Below are positions 31,615 to 40,177 of a stretch of DNA of 64,000 bases, in pieces. Source of the stretch: RGIG5579 sp045543495. Its GTDB lineage: Bacteria; Bacillota; Clostridia; Oscillospirales; SIG627. How positions within the stretch are numbered: the first letter of the stretch is position 1; the number at the start of each line of letters is the position of its first letter. The stretch is taken from the NCBI GenBank assembly GCA_045543495.1, contig JAZQMO010000053.1:40077-104076 (forward strand). Reading direction: 5' to 3'. The translations under genes and the position numbers were made by a program. The notes beneath the pieces are model-generated. The model worked only from the letters and a program-made list of their open reading frames with translations. It did not search any database and had not been told where the DNA came from.

Positions 31615-32693
31615 TCTTTGTCCTCCTTTTTCGTATTAGCGGAAAATCCAAAATAATTAAAATATCTGTTTTCCATTTCTTGGATTTTGTTTTTAAAAGG
31701 TAATAATGAACGATTTTTTTGTAGTTTTTCAACGAATTCCTTACAAAGCTTAGGGTAAGGAATAACGCCCGACGGACAAGGGTCCAAAAGAAGCGGTGAT
31801 GAGATTTGATCTTCGGGTGATAGATGTCTTTCCAACACGCAAAGGATTCGATCTATATAGCTCTCTGCATCACTGAGCTTGCCTGATTTTACCAAAAGGA
31901 CGGCGATATTTAAATAATTATGCAAAAGTGCACTATCCCAAAAGCCACCGAATTTATCTTCCAAAATCAGCTCGTACATACAAGCAGCTTTTTTGTAATA
32001 GAAAAGCTTTTCTTCATCATCCATTTGATCTGTGATCAACTGGCGGATTGCATTTTCCGATAACTGCATGGTGTAGATGAGGTTATGGCCGATTTGAGTT
32101 CGTGATTCTTCCTCTCCAAACACCAGCTTGGTGTAGATTTCTCTGCTATTGTGCATGGAAGGTAGCTTTGCATAATAGAATTTTGCCTTTTCTCGTATTT
32201 CGGGATTTTTAGAGTGAGAACAAAGGATCGTAATTTTTGTTATGATGTTATTTCGCACGTCGTCTTCCGTGCAGTGGCGAAGTGCATAGTCGGCCATATA
32301 TATCATGCGGGTAATGAATTCGTCTTCATACAAATGATGTCTGTATGAGAAGTGCATTAGGTTATGATACATACGAAAATTATCGGGACATCGTTCGATT
32401 TCCCGGACATACATTCGGAATGCTTCTGTATAATTTTTGTTTTGTACGAGCTCCCGAATTCGATGTGTGAATTTTTCGTGATGCTCCTTGTCCCAAACGC
32501 TTTCCATATCAAACAGATAATCGATGGAACATTTGTAAAGATTGGCGATTTGTGGTAAGAGAGAAATGTCGGGAGAAACGAGTCCGCGCTCCCATTTGGA
32601 AACTGTTTGCGCAGATAAGTTTAGGTGATATGCGACCTCCTCTTGTGTAAAACGGTGAATTTCTCTCAGCTCTTTTAACCGTTCCTTCAGCAT
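31611..32693 (-). CDS. XRE-type regulator with TPR-like C-terminal domain
   Basis: 360 residues. The N-terminal HTH (LKELREIHRFTQEEVAYHLNLSAQTVSKWE, then PDISLLPQIANLYKCSIDYLF) is followed by about 280 helical residues with repeated aromatic helix pairs, resembling TPR domains of RRNPP-type peptide-responsive regulators. The start at 32693 follows AAAGGAG and excludes 41 upstream residues of an open frame. It is coupled to the lipoprotein gene downstream and shares its AT-rich composition. It may sense a peptide, by analogy only. Confidence 0.78.
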   Translation of the reverse strand: MLKERLKELREIHRFTQEEVAYHLNLSAQTVSKWERGLVSPDISLLPQIANLYKCSIDYLFDMESVWDKEHHEKFTHRIRELVQNKNYTEAFRMYVREIERCPDNFRMYHNLMHFSYRHHLYEDEFITRMIYMADYALRHCTEDDVRNNIITKITILCSHSKNPEIREKAKFYYAKLPSMHNSREIYTKLVFGEEESRTQIGHNLIYTMQLSENAIRQLITDQMDDEEKLFYYKKAACMYELILEDKFGGFWDSALLHNYLNIAVLLVKSGKLSDAESYIDRILCVLERHLSPEDQISSPLLLDPCPSGVIPYPKLCKEFVEKLQKNRSLLPFKNKIQEMENRYFNYFGFSANTKKEDKE

Positions 32694-32802
32694 TTGTGTC
32701 TCCTTTATTTTTGTTTTTGTAATAATATCATAGCACGAGAATGAAAACATAAAAAGGGAAGAGAATGTCAGAAAAAGTGTCTTATTTGTATGGGTATAAA
32801 AG

Positions 32803-32831
32803 AAAAAACGCCGCAATTTGCGGCGTTTTTT
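32803..32831. terminator. Terminator of the aldolase gene
   Basis: The stem CGCCGCA/TGCGGCG between A6 and T6 runs, ending the minus-strand fba transcript. Confidence 0.9.
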
Positions 32832-32848
32832 ATGGTTTTGTGGGATGA

Positions 32849-33820
32849 TTATTCAGCCTTGCCTGCGCAACCCAAAACGTTGATCAGCTTGTGACGAACC
32901 AGCTCCTTGATGTTAGCTCTTGCGGGCTTCAGGTACTGACGGGGGTCAAAGTGATCGGGATGCTCGTTGAAGTACTGACGAATGGTACCGGTCATAGCGA
33001 GACGAAGGTCGGAGTCGATGTTGATCTTACATACGGAGAGAGAAGCGGCCTTGCGGAGCTGCTCTTCGGGAACACCGATTGCGTTGGGCATCTTACCGCC
33101 GTTGGCATTGACCATCTTAACATAGTCCTGAGGAACGGAGGAAGAACCGTGCAGAACGATGGGGAAGCCGGGAAGTCTCTTGGTTACTTCTTCCAGCACG
33201 TCAAAGCGAAGTGCGGGGGGAACCAGAATGCCCTGCTCATTTACGGTGCACTGCTCGGGAGTGAACTTGTATGCGCCGTGGGAGGTACCGATGGCGATGG
33301 CAAGAGAGTCACAACCGGTCTTGGAAACGAATTCCTCAACCTCTTCGGGACGGGTGTAGGAAGCGGCCTCAGCGGCAACGTTAACCTCATCCTCGATACC
33401 GGCCAGGCTACCGAGCTCAGCTTCAACCACTACGCCGCGAGCGTGAGCATATTCAACAACCTTCTTGGTGATCTCAATGTTCTCTGCGAAGGGCTTGGAG
33501 GAAGCATCGATCATAACGGAGGTGAAGCCGCCGTCAATGCAGGACTTACAGGTCTCAAAGCTGTCGCCGTGGTCCAGGTGAAGAGCGATCGGGATCTCGG
33601 GGCATTCCTGAATAGCAGCCTCAACCAGCTTTACCAGATAGGGGTGGTGGGCGTAAGCTCTTGGGCCCTTGGAAACCTGGAGGATAACGGGGGCCTTCTC
33701 CTCAGCGCAGGCTTCGGTGATACCCTGAACGATCTCCATGTTATTTACGTTGAAAGCGCCGATGGCGTAGCCGCCGTTATAGGCTTTTTCAAACATTTCT
33801 TTGGTGTTTACAAGTGCCAT
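32849..33820 (-). CDS. fba: Class II fructose-bisphosphate aldolase
   Basis: 323 residues. Zinc ligands are in ALHLDHGD (His pair) and in GTSHGAYK and LHGSSS. The class II signature EAELGSLAGIEDEV is present. It cleaves fructose-1,6-bisphosphate in glycolysis. Its codon use is very regular, as in highly expressed genes. The start MALVNTKEM at 33820 follows GGAG. It has a strong promoter and terminator of its own. Confidence 0.96.
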   Translation of the reverse strand: MALVNTKEMFEKAYNGGYAIGAFNVNNMEIVQGITEACAEEKAPVILQVSKGPRAYAHHPYLVKLVEAAIQECPEIPIALHLDHGDSFETCKSCIDGGFTSVMIDASSKPFAENIEITKKVVEYAHARGVVVEAELGSLAGIEDEVNVAAEAASYTRPEEVEEFVSKTGCDSLAIAIGTSHGAYKFTPEQCTVNEQGILVPPALRFDVLEEVTKRLPGFPIVLHGSSSVPQDYVKMVNANGGKMPNAIGVPEEQLRKAASLSVCKINIDSDLRLAMTGTIRQYFNEHPDHFDPRQYLKPARANIKELVRHKLINVLGCAGKAE

Positions 33821-33869
33821 AATTTTGATCTCCTTTGTTTTTTTATATTGTCGTATAAACAATCAACTA

Positions 33870-33898
33870 ATTTTATCACGGGGGAAATTGTGTGTCAA
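33870..33898 (-). promoter_or_regulatory. Promoter of fba
   Basis: On the minus strand TTGACA (33898-33893) and TAAAAT (33875-33870) with a 17-base gap. Confidence 0.8.
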
Positions 33899-33913
33899 GG
33901 AAAAATGGTAAAA

Positions 33914-34732
33914 TTATTCAATTTCGGGCAAGAAATTCTCGAAAATATAGCCCTGAAAATCTTTTTTCTGATCATTTAGCGCATTTTGGGAATCAAAGGT
34001 CCATCCAAGGCTGACGGCATCCAGCCAAACCGCAAGGCGGCGCATTGGATTTTTTGCATCCTCGTGGCGGTAGGCGATAAAATCGGGGCGCCCCATAAAA
34101 TTCAAAAGCATATTGCCTAAAAGAAATTTGGCAACTCCCTCTTTCTTGAAATGAGAGGCAAGCTGACCTCGGCATATATCCTTGCGGTGCTTCTTATACC
34201 AAGCGGGCACCTGCGGATAAAAGGACTGGATCATATAGGTGCCCTGATACCCCTTTAAGATCTCGTTGGCGGCTGTGCAAAGCGCCTTGGCGTTTCGGTC
34301 AACTTTGAATTCGATGAGAAGAAAGACCTTTCCCTCAACGTTGCGGAGCACCTCCTCCAGCGTGGGGATCTTTTCCGTGGTATTCCCAAGGCGAAGAGAA
34401 CGGATCTCCTGAAGGGTCATTTTTTCAATATTTCCTTCTGCTCCGCACATTCTTTTCACGGAATGATCGTGAAATACCACCACTTTTTTGTCCTTCGTCA
34501 GGTGCAGATCCATTTCAATGGGGAATCCCTTTTCCACGGCTCTTTGAAAGGCGGGAAGGGAATTTTCGGGAATGCTTTCGTGCTGGGAGTGAAGCCCTCT
34601 GTGGGCAATGTACGCCCCCTTCAGAAGCTCGGCATCGGGATGCTTACGAAAGGAGGGGGAGATCAGGAGCAAAAAGATCAAAAGAAGCGCCGACAGGGCG
34701 GTTGCGATGGAGAGAGCGAGGATCATAGTCAT
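33914..34732 (-). CDS. Membrane-anchored glycerophosphodiester phosphodiesterase
   Basis: 272 residues. One N-terminal membrane helix (about 4-24) precedes a canonical GDPD domain: AHRGLHSQHESIPENSLPAF, FPIEMDLHLTKDKKVVVFHDHS and LIEFKVD. All metal and catalytic residues (His-Arg, Glu-x-Asp, His) are in place, unlike the GDPD-like protein at 23.8 kb. It hydrolyses glycerophosphodiesters to glycerol-3-phosphate. Its start overlaps the stop of the upstream MFS carrier, so the carrier may import its substrate or product. Confidence 0.88.
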   Translation of the reverse strand: MTMILALSIATALSALLLIFLLLISPSFRKHPDAELLKGAYIAHRGLHSQHESIPENSLPAFQRAVEKGFPIEMDLHLTKDKKVVVFHDHSVKRMCGAEGNIEKMTLQEIRSLRLGNTTEKIPTLEEVLRNVEGKVFLLIEFKVDRNAKALCTAANEILKGYQGTYMIQSFYPQVPAWYKKHRKDICRGQLASHFKKEGVAKFLLGNMLLNFMGRPDFIAYRHEDAKNPMRRLAVWLDAVSLGWTFDSQNALNDQKKDFQGYIFENFLPEIE

Positions 34733-36030
34733 GCCTCCTTTTTCTTTTCGGGGGCCACATCACCGTGGCGCACCAAAAGCATGGTGATAAAGGAAAGGGC
34801 GGAGAAGAGAACGGCATAGGGGAAGAGGATGCGGTACCCTCCCTCCAGATGATCGATCAAAAAGCCCGATAATAGGGGCGTTGTGATCTGTGCCGCCATA
34901 GAAAAGGTGTAGTAAAATCCGGTGTATTTGCCCACATCTGCTCCGCTGGACATTTCCACCACCATGGGAAAGGAATTTACGTTGATGGCCGCCCAGCCGA
35001 TTCCCACCAGCGCAAACAGCAGATAAATGATGGGAGTGGCCCGATCCAGAAAGATCGCAACGGCATAGCAGGCGGTCATGAGAACGATTCCCCAAAGCAC
35101 CGTCTTTTTCCGCCCCAGCTTGCCCGAGAGCCAGCCGAGGGGAACAAAGGCGGCAATGGCGGAAACGGTGGCAGTCAGAAGATAGCTCGAGCTGGTTCCC
35201 AGATCACTCCCCAAAACCTCCACACAATAGCGGGAAAAGGCGGTGGTAACGGCGTTATAGGCCATAAACCAAAGAAATACGGAGGCGAGGATCAAAGCAA
35301 GAGAGCGAAACACCGCAGGAGCAAGCTTTTTGCCCTTGTTGGCACGGGCTTCTTTTTCCTCTTCATCCTCGGTTTCCTCTGCCATAATATCCTTCACCTC
35401 TTCCAAAAGGCGATTTTCCTTCACGGTGAAAACAAGGATCAATACCGCTACCAGCATAAATACGGAAATGATCAGGAATACGGGCATAAAGGACTGGTCA
35501 GAGGAATAGACGGATTCTCCCGCCTCGTTCTTTTCGCTTTTCAGAAGGAACATCATCACCACTGTGGAGAAGATGCCGCCGATGTAGCCCACCAGATTGA
35601 TAATGGCATTTCCCTTGGAACGAAGGGGCTTGGGGGTGACATCGGGCATATAGGCAACGGCCGGAGTTCGGTAGGTGCTCATAACAAACAGAAGCAGAAA
35701 CAGGCATACCATAAAGCCGACCGTGTTTTTTGATGTGGTGAAAACACCCAAAAGGGTCAAGAGAATCACCGCCGCCAAGGTGCCGAACAAAATAAAGGGA
35801 GTTCGTTTTCCAAGAGGCGTTTTGGTCTTGTCGGAGATGCTGCCGAACAAGGGGAGCATAAAGATGGCGAGAATATTATCAACCGACATAATGGAATTGG
35901 CCTTCAGGGTAGAAAAGCCGAAGGTGTTTTCCAACAGGTAAGGGATCACCTGATCGTACATTTGCCAAAAAGCGAGAATGGACATAAAGGCAAAGCCGAT
36001 CAAGGTGGTTCTTTTGACATTCAGTTTCAT
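34729..36030 (-). CDS. MFS transporter of GPH/SLC45-like type
   Basis: 433 residues, 12 membrane helices. The loop between helices 2 and 3 has GSISDKTKTPLGKRTPFILFG, the form found in glycoside-pentoside-hexuronide and sucrose symporters. A charged cytoplasmic loop (MAEETEDEEEKEARANKGKK) divides the halves. It probably imports a sugar or glycoside with a cation. The start at 36030 follows AAGGAGG. It is first in an operon with the GDPD gene, an odd pairing that leaves room for another substrate. Confidence 0.83.
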   Translation of the reverse strand: MKLNVKRTTLIGFAFMSILAFWQMYDQVIPYLLENTFGFSTLKANSIMSVDNILAIFMLPLFGSISDKTKTPLGKRTPFILFGTLAAVILLTLLGVFTTSKNTVGFMVCLFLLLFVMSTYRTPAVAYMPDVTPKPLRSKGNAIINLVGYIGGIFSTVVMMFLLKSEKNEAGESVYSSDQSFMPVFLIISVFMLVAVLILVFTVKENRLLEEVKDIMAEETEDEEEKEARANKGKKLAPAVFRSLALILASVFLWFMAYNAVTTAFSRYCVEVLGSDLGTSSSYLLTATVSAIAAFVPLGWLSGKLGRKKTVLWGIVLMTACYAVAIFLDRATPIIYLLFALVGIGWAAINVNSFPMVVEMSSGADVGKYTGFYYTFSMAAQITTPLLSGFLIDHLEGGYRILFPYAVLFSALSFITMLLVRHGDVAPEKKKEA

Positions 36031-36056
36031 ATTTCCTCCTTGCATTTGATGCTTTG

Positions 36057-36085
36057 AATATACCATAATTTGGGAAAAATTGCAA
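36057..36085 (-). promoter_or_regulatory. Promoter of the MFS-GDPD operon
   Basis: On the minus strand TTGCAA (36085-36080) and TATATT (36062-36057) are 17 bases apart, with a TGG extension before the -10 box. Confidence 0.75.
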
Positions 36086-36130
36086 GATAAAACAGAAGGG
36101 GGAAAACTTATCTAAAATTTCAGGATAGAA

Positions 36131-36159
36131 TTGACTTTGAAGGCTGGTTATGGTATATT
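36131..36159 (+). promoter_or_regulatory. Promoter of the ruvC-led gene series
   Basis: TTGACT (36131-36136) and TATATT (36154-36159) with a 17-base gap and a TGG extension, 59 bases before the ruvC ATG. Confidence 0.72.
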
Positions 36160-36218
36160 ATTATAATAACTATTTTTTTGGATAAATATGCTGAGGTTTT
36201 GTTGGGGTATTGTGCTTT

Positions 36219-36743
36219 ATGGTGATTTTGGGAATCGATCCGGGGATTGCAACCACGGGCTTTGGTCTTTGCCGAAAGGAAAAGGACCGCTTTGAATATA
36301 TCAACTGCGGTGTGATCGAAACGGCAAAGGGGCAGCGTGTGGAAGCCAGAATCCGTCACGTGCACGACAGCATCGTTCACCTGATCGAAACCTATCAGCC
36401 CGATGTGATAGCCATTGAGGAGCTGTTTTTTCAAAACAACCAAAAAACCGTTATCAATGTGGCTCAGGCACGAGGGGTGATTCTGCTTGCCGCCGAAGAG
36501 CGAGGAATTCCCATTTTTGAGTATACTCCCTTGCAGGTGAAGCAATCCGTTGTGGGCTTCGGGCGTGCGGAAAAGAGACAGGTGATGGAGATGGTTCGCA
36601 TTCTGTTTCATTTGCCCGGGGTTCCGAGACCCGACGATGCCGCCGATGCCCTTGCCATAGCATTGACCCACGGATACCGTTCATCCAATAAAATCGCAAG
36701 GATCAATCTGCTTCAGGATTCAAAGAAAACAGGAGGAAGGTAA
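36219..36743 (+). CDS. ruvC: Holliday junction endonuclease RuvC
   Basis: 174 residues. Catalytic acids are in ILGIDPG (Asp7), VIAIEELFF and PDDAADALAIA. With RuvAB it resolves Holliday junctions in recombination and repair. ATG 36219 (MVILGIDPG) was chosen over a TTG three codons upstream because the family starts this close to the first Asp. Its ribosome site is weak. First of ruvCAB. Confidence 0.96.
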   Translation: MVILGIDPGIATTGFGLCRKEKDRFEYINCGVIETAKGQRVEARIRHVHDSIVHLIETYQPDVIAIEELFFQNNQKTVINVAQARGVILLAAEERGIPIFEYTPLQVKQSVVGFGRAEKRQVMEMVRILFHLPGVPRPDDAADALAIALTHGYRSSNKIARINLLQDSKKTGGR

Positions 36744-37349
36744 ATGTTTGAATACATTTCCGGCATTCTTTGTCAGGTTAGCGCCAAAAACTGCGTGGTG
36801 GAGACCGCCGGTGTCGGCTGGAATCTCATTATCAGCGCAAAAACGGCGGGCTTTTTATCGGGCAAAAAAGAGGCGAAGGTATATACGCATCTGAATATGG
36901 GCTCGTCCGACCGTGCCACCATGGAGCTGTTTGGCTTTGCCTCCCCTCAAGAGAGAGAAATGTTCCGAATGCTCATTGATATTTCGGGCATCGGCCCCAG
37001 AGCGGCCATCTCCATTCTGTCGGCTCTTTCCCCCGAGGAGCTTTCCATGTGTGTCCTTGCGGGGGATGCCAAGGCGCTGACCGCCGCACAGGGAATCGGA
37101 ATGAAGGGGGCTCAAAAGATCATTCTTGAGCTTAAGGATAAGATTTCCAAAAATACGACCCTTGCGGGTACCTCTTCTGCGCCGATTGCCGCAGAGAACC
37201 CCTCCGATCTTACGGAAGCGGTCAATGCGTTGGTGGTTCTCGGTTATCAGCCGCAGGTTGCGGCTTCTGCCGTTCGTGCAGTTTCGGACCGTGCCAAGGA
37301 TCTGCAGGATCTGATCCGTCTGGCACTGAAATCAATGGGAGATAAATGA
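36744..37349 (+). CDS. ruvA: Holliday junction DNA helicase subunit RuvA
   Basis: 201 residues. Three domains are visible: the OB fold (MFEYISGILCQVSAKNCVVE), tandem helix-hairpin-helix motifs (ISGIGPRAAISILS and AQGIGMKGAQKIILELKDK), and a C-terminal RuvB-binding domain from about 150. It holds the junction for RuvB. It starts directly after the ruvC stop with AGGAGG ahead of it. Confidence 0.96.
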   Translation: MFEYISGILCQVSAKNCVVETAGVGWNLIISAKTAGFLSGKKEAKVYTHLNMGSSDRATMELFGFASPQEREMFRMLIDISGIGPRAAISILSALSPEELSMCVLAGDAKALTAAQGIGMKGAQKIILELKDKISKNTTLAGTSSAPIAAENPSDLTEAVNALVVLGYQPQVAASAVRAVSDRAKDLQDLIRLALKSMGDK

Positions 37350-38428
37350 GTATGTCGCAAGAATTTGAAACGGATTTTGAAAACCGCATTGTTTCCGCCA
37401 GCTTCACTCCGGCGGATGCGGCAGAGGAGTTCGGGGAAGAGGTCACCCTCCGTCCCAAAGCCCTCTCCGATTATGTAGGTCAGGAAAAGATCAAAGAAAA
37501 TCTCAAGGTGTTCATCCAAGCGGCAAAGCTTCGCGGGGAGCCCTTGGATCATATTTTGCTCTACGGCCCTCCCGGTCTCGGAAAGACCACCCTTTCTCAT
37601 ATCATTGCCAATGAAATGGGTGTTGGCATTAAGATCACCTCAGGCCCCGCCATTGAAAAGCCCGGTGATCTTGCCGCCATTCTTTCTTCGCTTTCCGCAG
37701 GGGATGTGCTGTTTATTGATGAGATCCACCGTCTGTCCCGTGCCATTGAGGAGATCCTTTATCCTGCTATGGAGGATTTTGCTTTGGATATTATGATGGG
37801 GCAGGGCCCGGCGGCAAGAAGCATTCGCATTCCCCTTGAAAAATTCACTCTGATCGGTGCAACCACCCGTGCAGGCTCTCTTTCCGCTCCCCTCCGTGAC
37901 CGTTTCGGTATGCTGATGAGACTGGAGCTTTACACCAACGAGGAGCTTGCCAGCATCGTGACCCGCTCTGCCGGTATTTTGCAGATCCCCATTGAGGCAA
38001 AGGGAGCCTTGGAGATCGCAAGCCGCAGCCGTGGAACGCCCCGTATCGCAAACCGTCTTTTGAAGCGTGTGAGAGATTTTGCCATGGTGGAAGGAAACGG
38101 GATCATTACCGAGGAAATTGCAAAGCTTGCACTGAACCGCCTTGAGGTGGATCATCTTGGGCTGGATCAGATCGACCGTAAAATTCTCGGCGCCATCATC
38201 GGTAGCTTTTCCGGCGGCCCCGTAGGTCTTGAAACCTTATCTGCAACCGTGGGTGAGGAATCCGTTACCATTGAAGATGTGTACGAGCCTTATCTGATGC
38301 AGATCGGCTTTTTGTCCCGTACCCCTCGGGGAAGATGTGCGACCCCTCACGCTTACCGTCATTTGGGGATCCCCCTTCCGAGTGCCTCTGCGCAGTTGAC
38401 CATGGAAAGGATGGAGGAAGAGAACTGA
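37346..38428 (+). CDS. ruvB: Holliday junction branch migration ATPase RuvB
   Basis: 360 residues, AAA+ ATPase. It has the family entry LRPKALSDYVGQEKIKENL, Walker A YGPPGLGKTT, Walker B VLFIDEIHRL, sensor 1 IGATTRAG and the arginine finger in APLRDRFG, followed by a winged helix (GFLSRTPRGR). It drives branch migration. It overlaps ruvA by four bases (ATGA). A second in-frame ATG at 37352 is possible. Confidence 0.97.
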   Translation: MSMSQEFETDFENRIVSASFTPADAAEEFGEEVTLRPKALSDYVGQEKIKENLKVFIQAAKLRGEPLDHILLYGPPGLGKTTLSHIIANEMGVGIKITSGPAIEKPGDLAAILSSLSAGDVLFIDEIHRLSRAIEEILYPAMEDFALDIMMGQGPAARSIRIPLEKFTLIGATTRAGSLSAPLRDRFGMLMRLELYTNEELASIVTRSAGILQIPIEAKGALEIASRSRGTPRIANRLLKRVRDFAMVEGNGIITEEIAKLALNRLEVDHLGLDQIDRKILGAIIGSFSGGPVGLETLSATVGEESVTIEDVYEPYLMQIGFLSRTPRGRCATPHAYRHLGIPLPSASAQLTMERMEEEN

Positions 38429-39300
38429 TGTGGTTTGTTGAAGATTTGGGAGATTATGAGCTTTTGGATTGCTCCGACGGTCAAAGATTGGAGCGTTGGG
38501 GAGAATATATTCTGATCCGCCCCGATCCACAGGTGGTGTGGAAGGGGATTCGCCGACACCCCGCTTGGAAAAAGGCGGATGCGGTATATTCCCGCTCCCG
38601 CTCCGGCGGCGGATCTTGGAATGAGAACCGTTTGCCCGAATCCTGGCGGTGCAAGATCGCATCCCTTGACTTTTGTATTAAGCCTATGGGCTTTAAGCAT
38701 ACGGGCGTTTTTCCCGAGCAGGCCACCAACTGGAAATGGATCGAGGAAACCTGTAAAAGAAGAACGGAAAACGGAAAAAGCGTGAAGGTGCTCAACCTTT
38801 TTGCCTACACCGGCGGTGCAAGCCTTGCGGCCGCCAAGGGCGGTGCTTCCGTTTGCCACGTGGATGCCGCTAAAAATATGGTCAATATGGCAAAGGAGAA
38901 TATGAAGCTCTCCGGTATGGAAGATGCCCCTTGCCGCTATTTGGTGGACGATGCCCTGAAATTCGTTCAGAGAGAATTTCGCCGCGGCAACCGATACGAC
39001 GGCATTATTATGGATCCTCCCTCATACGGCAGAGGCCCCAAGGGAGAAATGTGGCATCTGGAGGACAGTATTCACGAGTTGATCCGCTCCACGGCGGATA
39101 TTCTCAGTGAGGATCCCTTGTTTTATTTGGTCAATTCATACACCACCGGCTTGTCCGGCAGTGCCGTATCGTACCTTGTGAATGAGGAGGTTTGCCGTCG
39201 GTTCGGCGGTCGTGTTACCTCCGATGAGGTGGGTATTTTAGTAAAAAGCACAGGAAAATGTTTGCCCTGCGGATTTGCAACCCGCTGGGAAAAGGAGTAA
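38428..39300 (+). CDS. Class I SAM-dependent RNA methyltransferase (RlmI/RlmK-like)
   Basis: 290 residues. The SAM motif VLNLFAYTGGASLAAA (about 123-138), the acidic VCHVDAAKNMVNMA and the catalytic IIMDPPSYGRG match the COG1092 family that methylates cytosine-5 or guanine-N7 of 23S rRNA. The usual N-terminal PUA domain is absent; a short beta-rich region stands there instead. The ATG overlaps the ruvB stop by one base (TGATG). Confidence 0.85.
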   Translation: MWFVEDLGDYELLDCSDGQRLERWGEYILIRPDPQVVWKGIRRHPAWKKADAVYSRSRSGGGSWNENRLPESWRCKIASLDFCIKPMGFKHTGVFPEQATNWKWIEETCKRRTENGKSVKVLNLFAYTGGASLAAAKGGASVCHVDAAKNMVNMAKENMKLSGMEDAPCRYLVDDALKFVQREFRRGNRYDGIIMDPPSYGRGPKGEMWHLEDSIHELIRSTADILSEDPLFYLVNSYTTGLSGSAVSYLVNEEVCRRFGGRVTSDEVGILVKSTGKCLPCGFATRWEKE

Positions 39301-39303
39301 AAC

Positions 39304-40176
39304 TTGGCATCTGAAAAAATCATTGTATGCGAGGGAGTTTCCTACCGCTACGAAACCGTTCGTGATGAGGAGCAGCCGAAAGCGGTTCGGGATGTGTCTC
39401 TTTCCATTGAAAAAGGTAGCTTCGTTGCCATTCTTGGTCGCAACGGAAGCGGAAAAAGCACCTTGGCAAAGCTGTTAAACGGTGTCCTTGTTCCCCAAAC
39501 GGGAAAGGTCTATGCAGGCGGTATGGATACTGCAAATGAGGAAAACCTGATACATATTCGCAAACGCTTTGGTATGGTGTTCCAAAACCCCGATAATCAG
39601 CTGGTTTCCAACCTCGTGGAGGAGGATGTTGCCTTCGGCCCCGAGAATTTGGGGCTTGCGCCCGAGGAAATCAGAAGCCGTGTGGATCTTGCCTTGCGGG
39701 CGGTGGGAATGGAGCAGTACGCCAAGCACGCTCCTCATAAGCTTTCCGGCGGTCAGAAGCAGAGAATCGCCATTGCGGGGATTTTAGCTATGATGCCCGA
39801 CTGCATTATTTTTGATGAATCCACCGCTATGCTGGATCCTTACGGCAGACGGGAGATTCTGGATACCATCCTGAAATTGAATCGGGAAGAAAAGCTCACC
39901 GTTATTTTGATCACACACCATATGGATGAGGCCGTTCAGGCAGACCGAGTGATCGTAATGGAGGAGGGAAGAGTGGTTCGGGACGGAGCCCCGAGAGATA
40001 TTTTCTCCGACGTTCCCTTTTTGCACGCCGCAGGGCTGGATGCCCCTCAGGCAACCGAGATCGTGCATCTTCTTTCCGAGGACCGTGTCCTTGCAGAGAA
40101 GATAGAGTTTCCCCAAGGGATCCTCACGGTGGAGGAGGCCGCAGAATTTTTGATTGGTGTATTTGGAAAGAAATAA
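39304..40176 (+). CDS. ecfA1: ECF transporter ATPase subunit A1
   Basis: 290 residues. Walker A is GRNGSGKST, the Q-loop VFQNPDNQLVSNLVEEDVAFGPENLG is of the ECF/CbiO type, the signature is LSGGQKQR and Walker B CIIFDESTAMLDP. It powers uptake of vitamins and cofactors together with EcfA2, EcfT and various S subunits. TTG start at 39304, preceded by GGAG. Confidence 0.94.
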   Translation: MASEKIIVCEGVSYRYETVRDEEQPKAVRDVSLSIEKGSFVAILGRNGSGKSTLAKLLNGVLVPQTGKVYAGGMDTANEENLIHIRKRFGMVFQNPDNQLVSNLVEEDVAFGPENLGLAPEEIRSRVDLALRAVGMEQYAKHAPHKLSGGQKQRIAIAGILAMMPDCIIFDESTAMLDPYGRREILDTILKLNREEKLTVILITHHMDEAVQADRVIVMEEGRVVRDGAPRDIFSDVPFLHAAGLDAPQATEIVHLLSEDRVLAEKIEFPQGILTVEEAAEFLIGVFGKK

Positions 40177-40177
40177 A

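Noticed and set aside
32891..33979. A 362-codon open frame antisense to fba
   Set aside because: Shadow of the aldolase codons. No recognisable protein.
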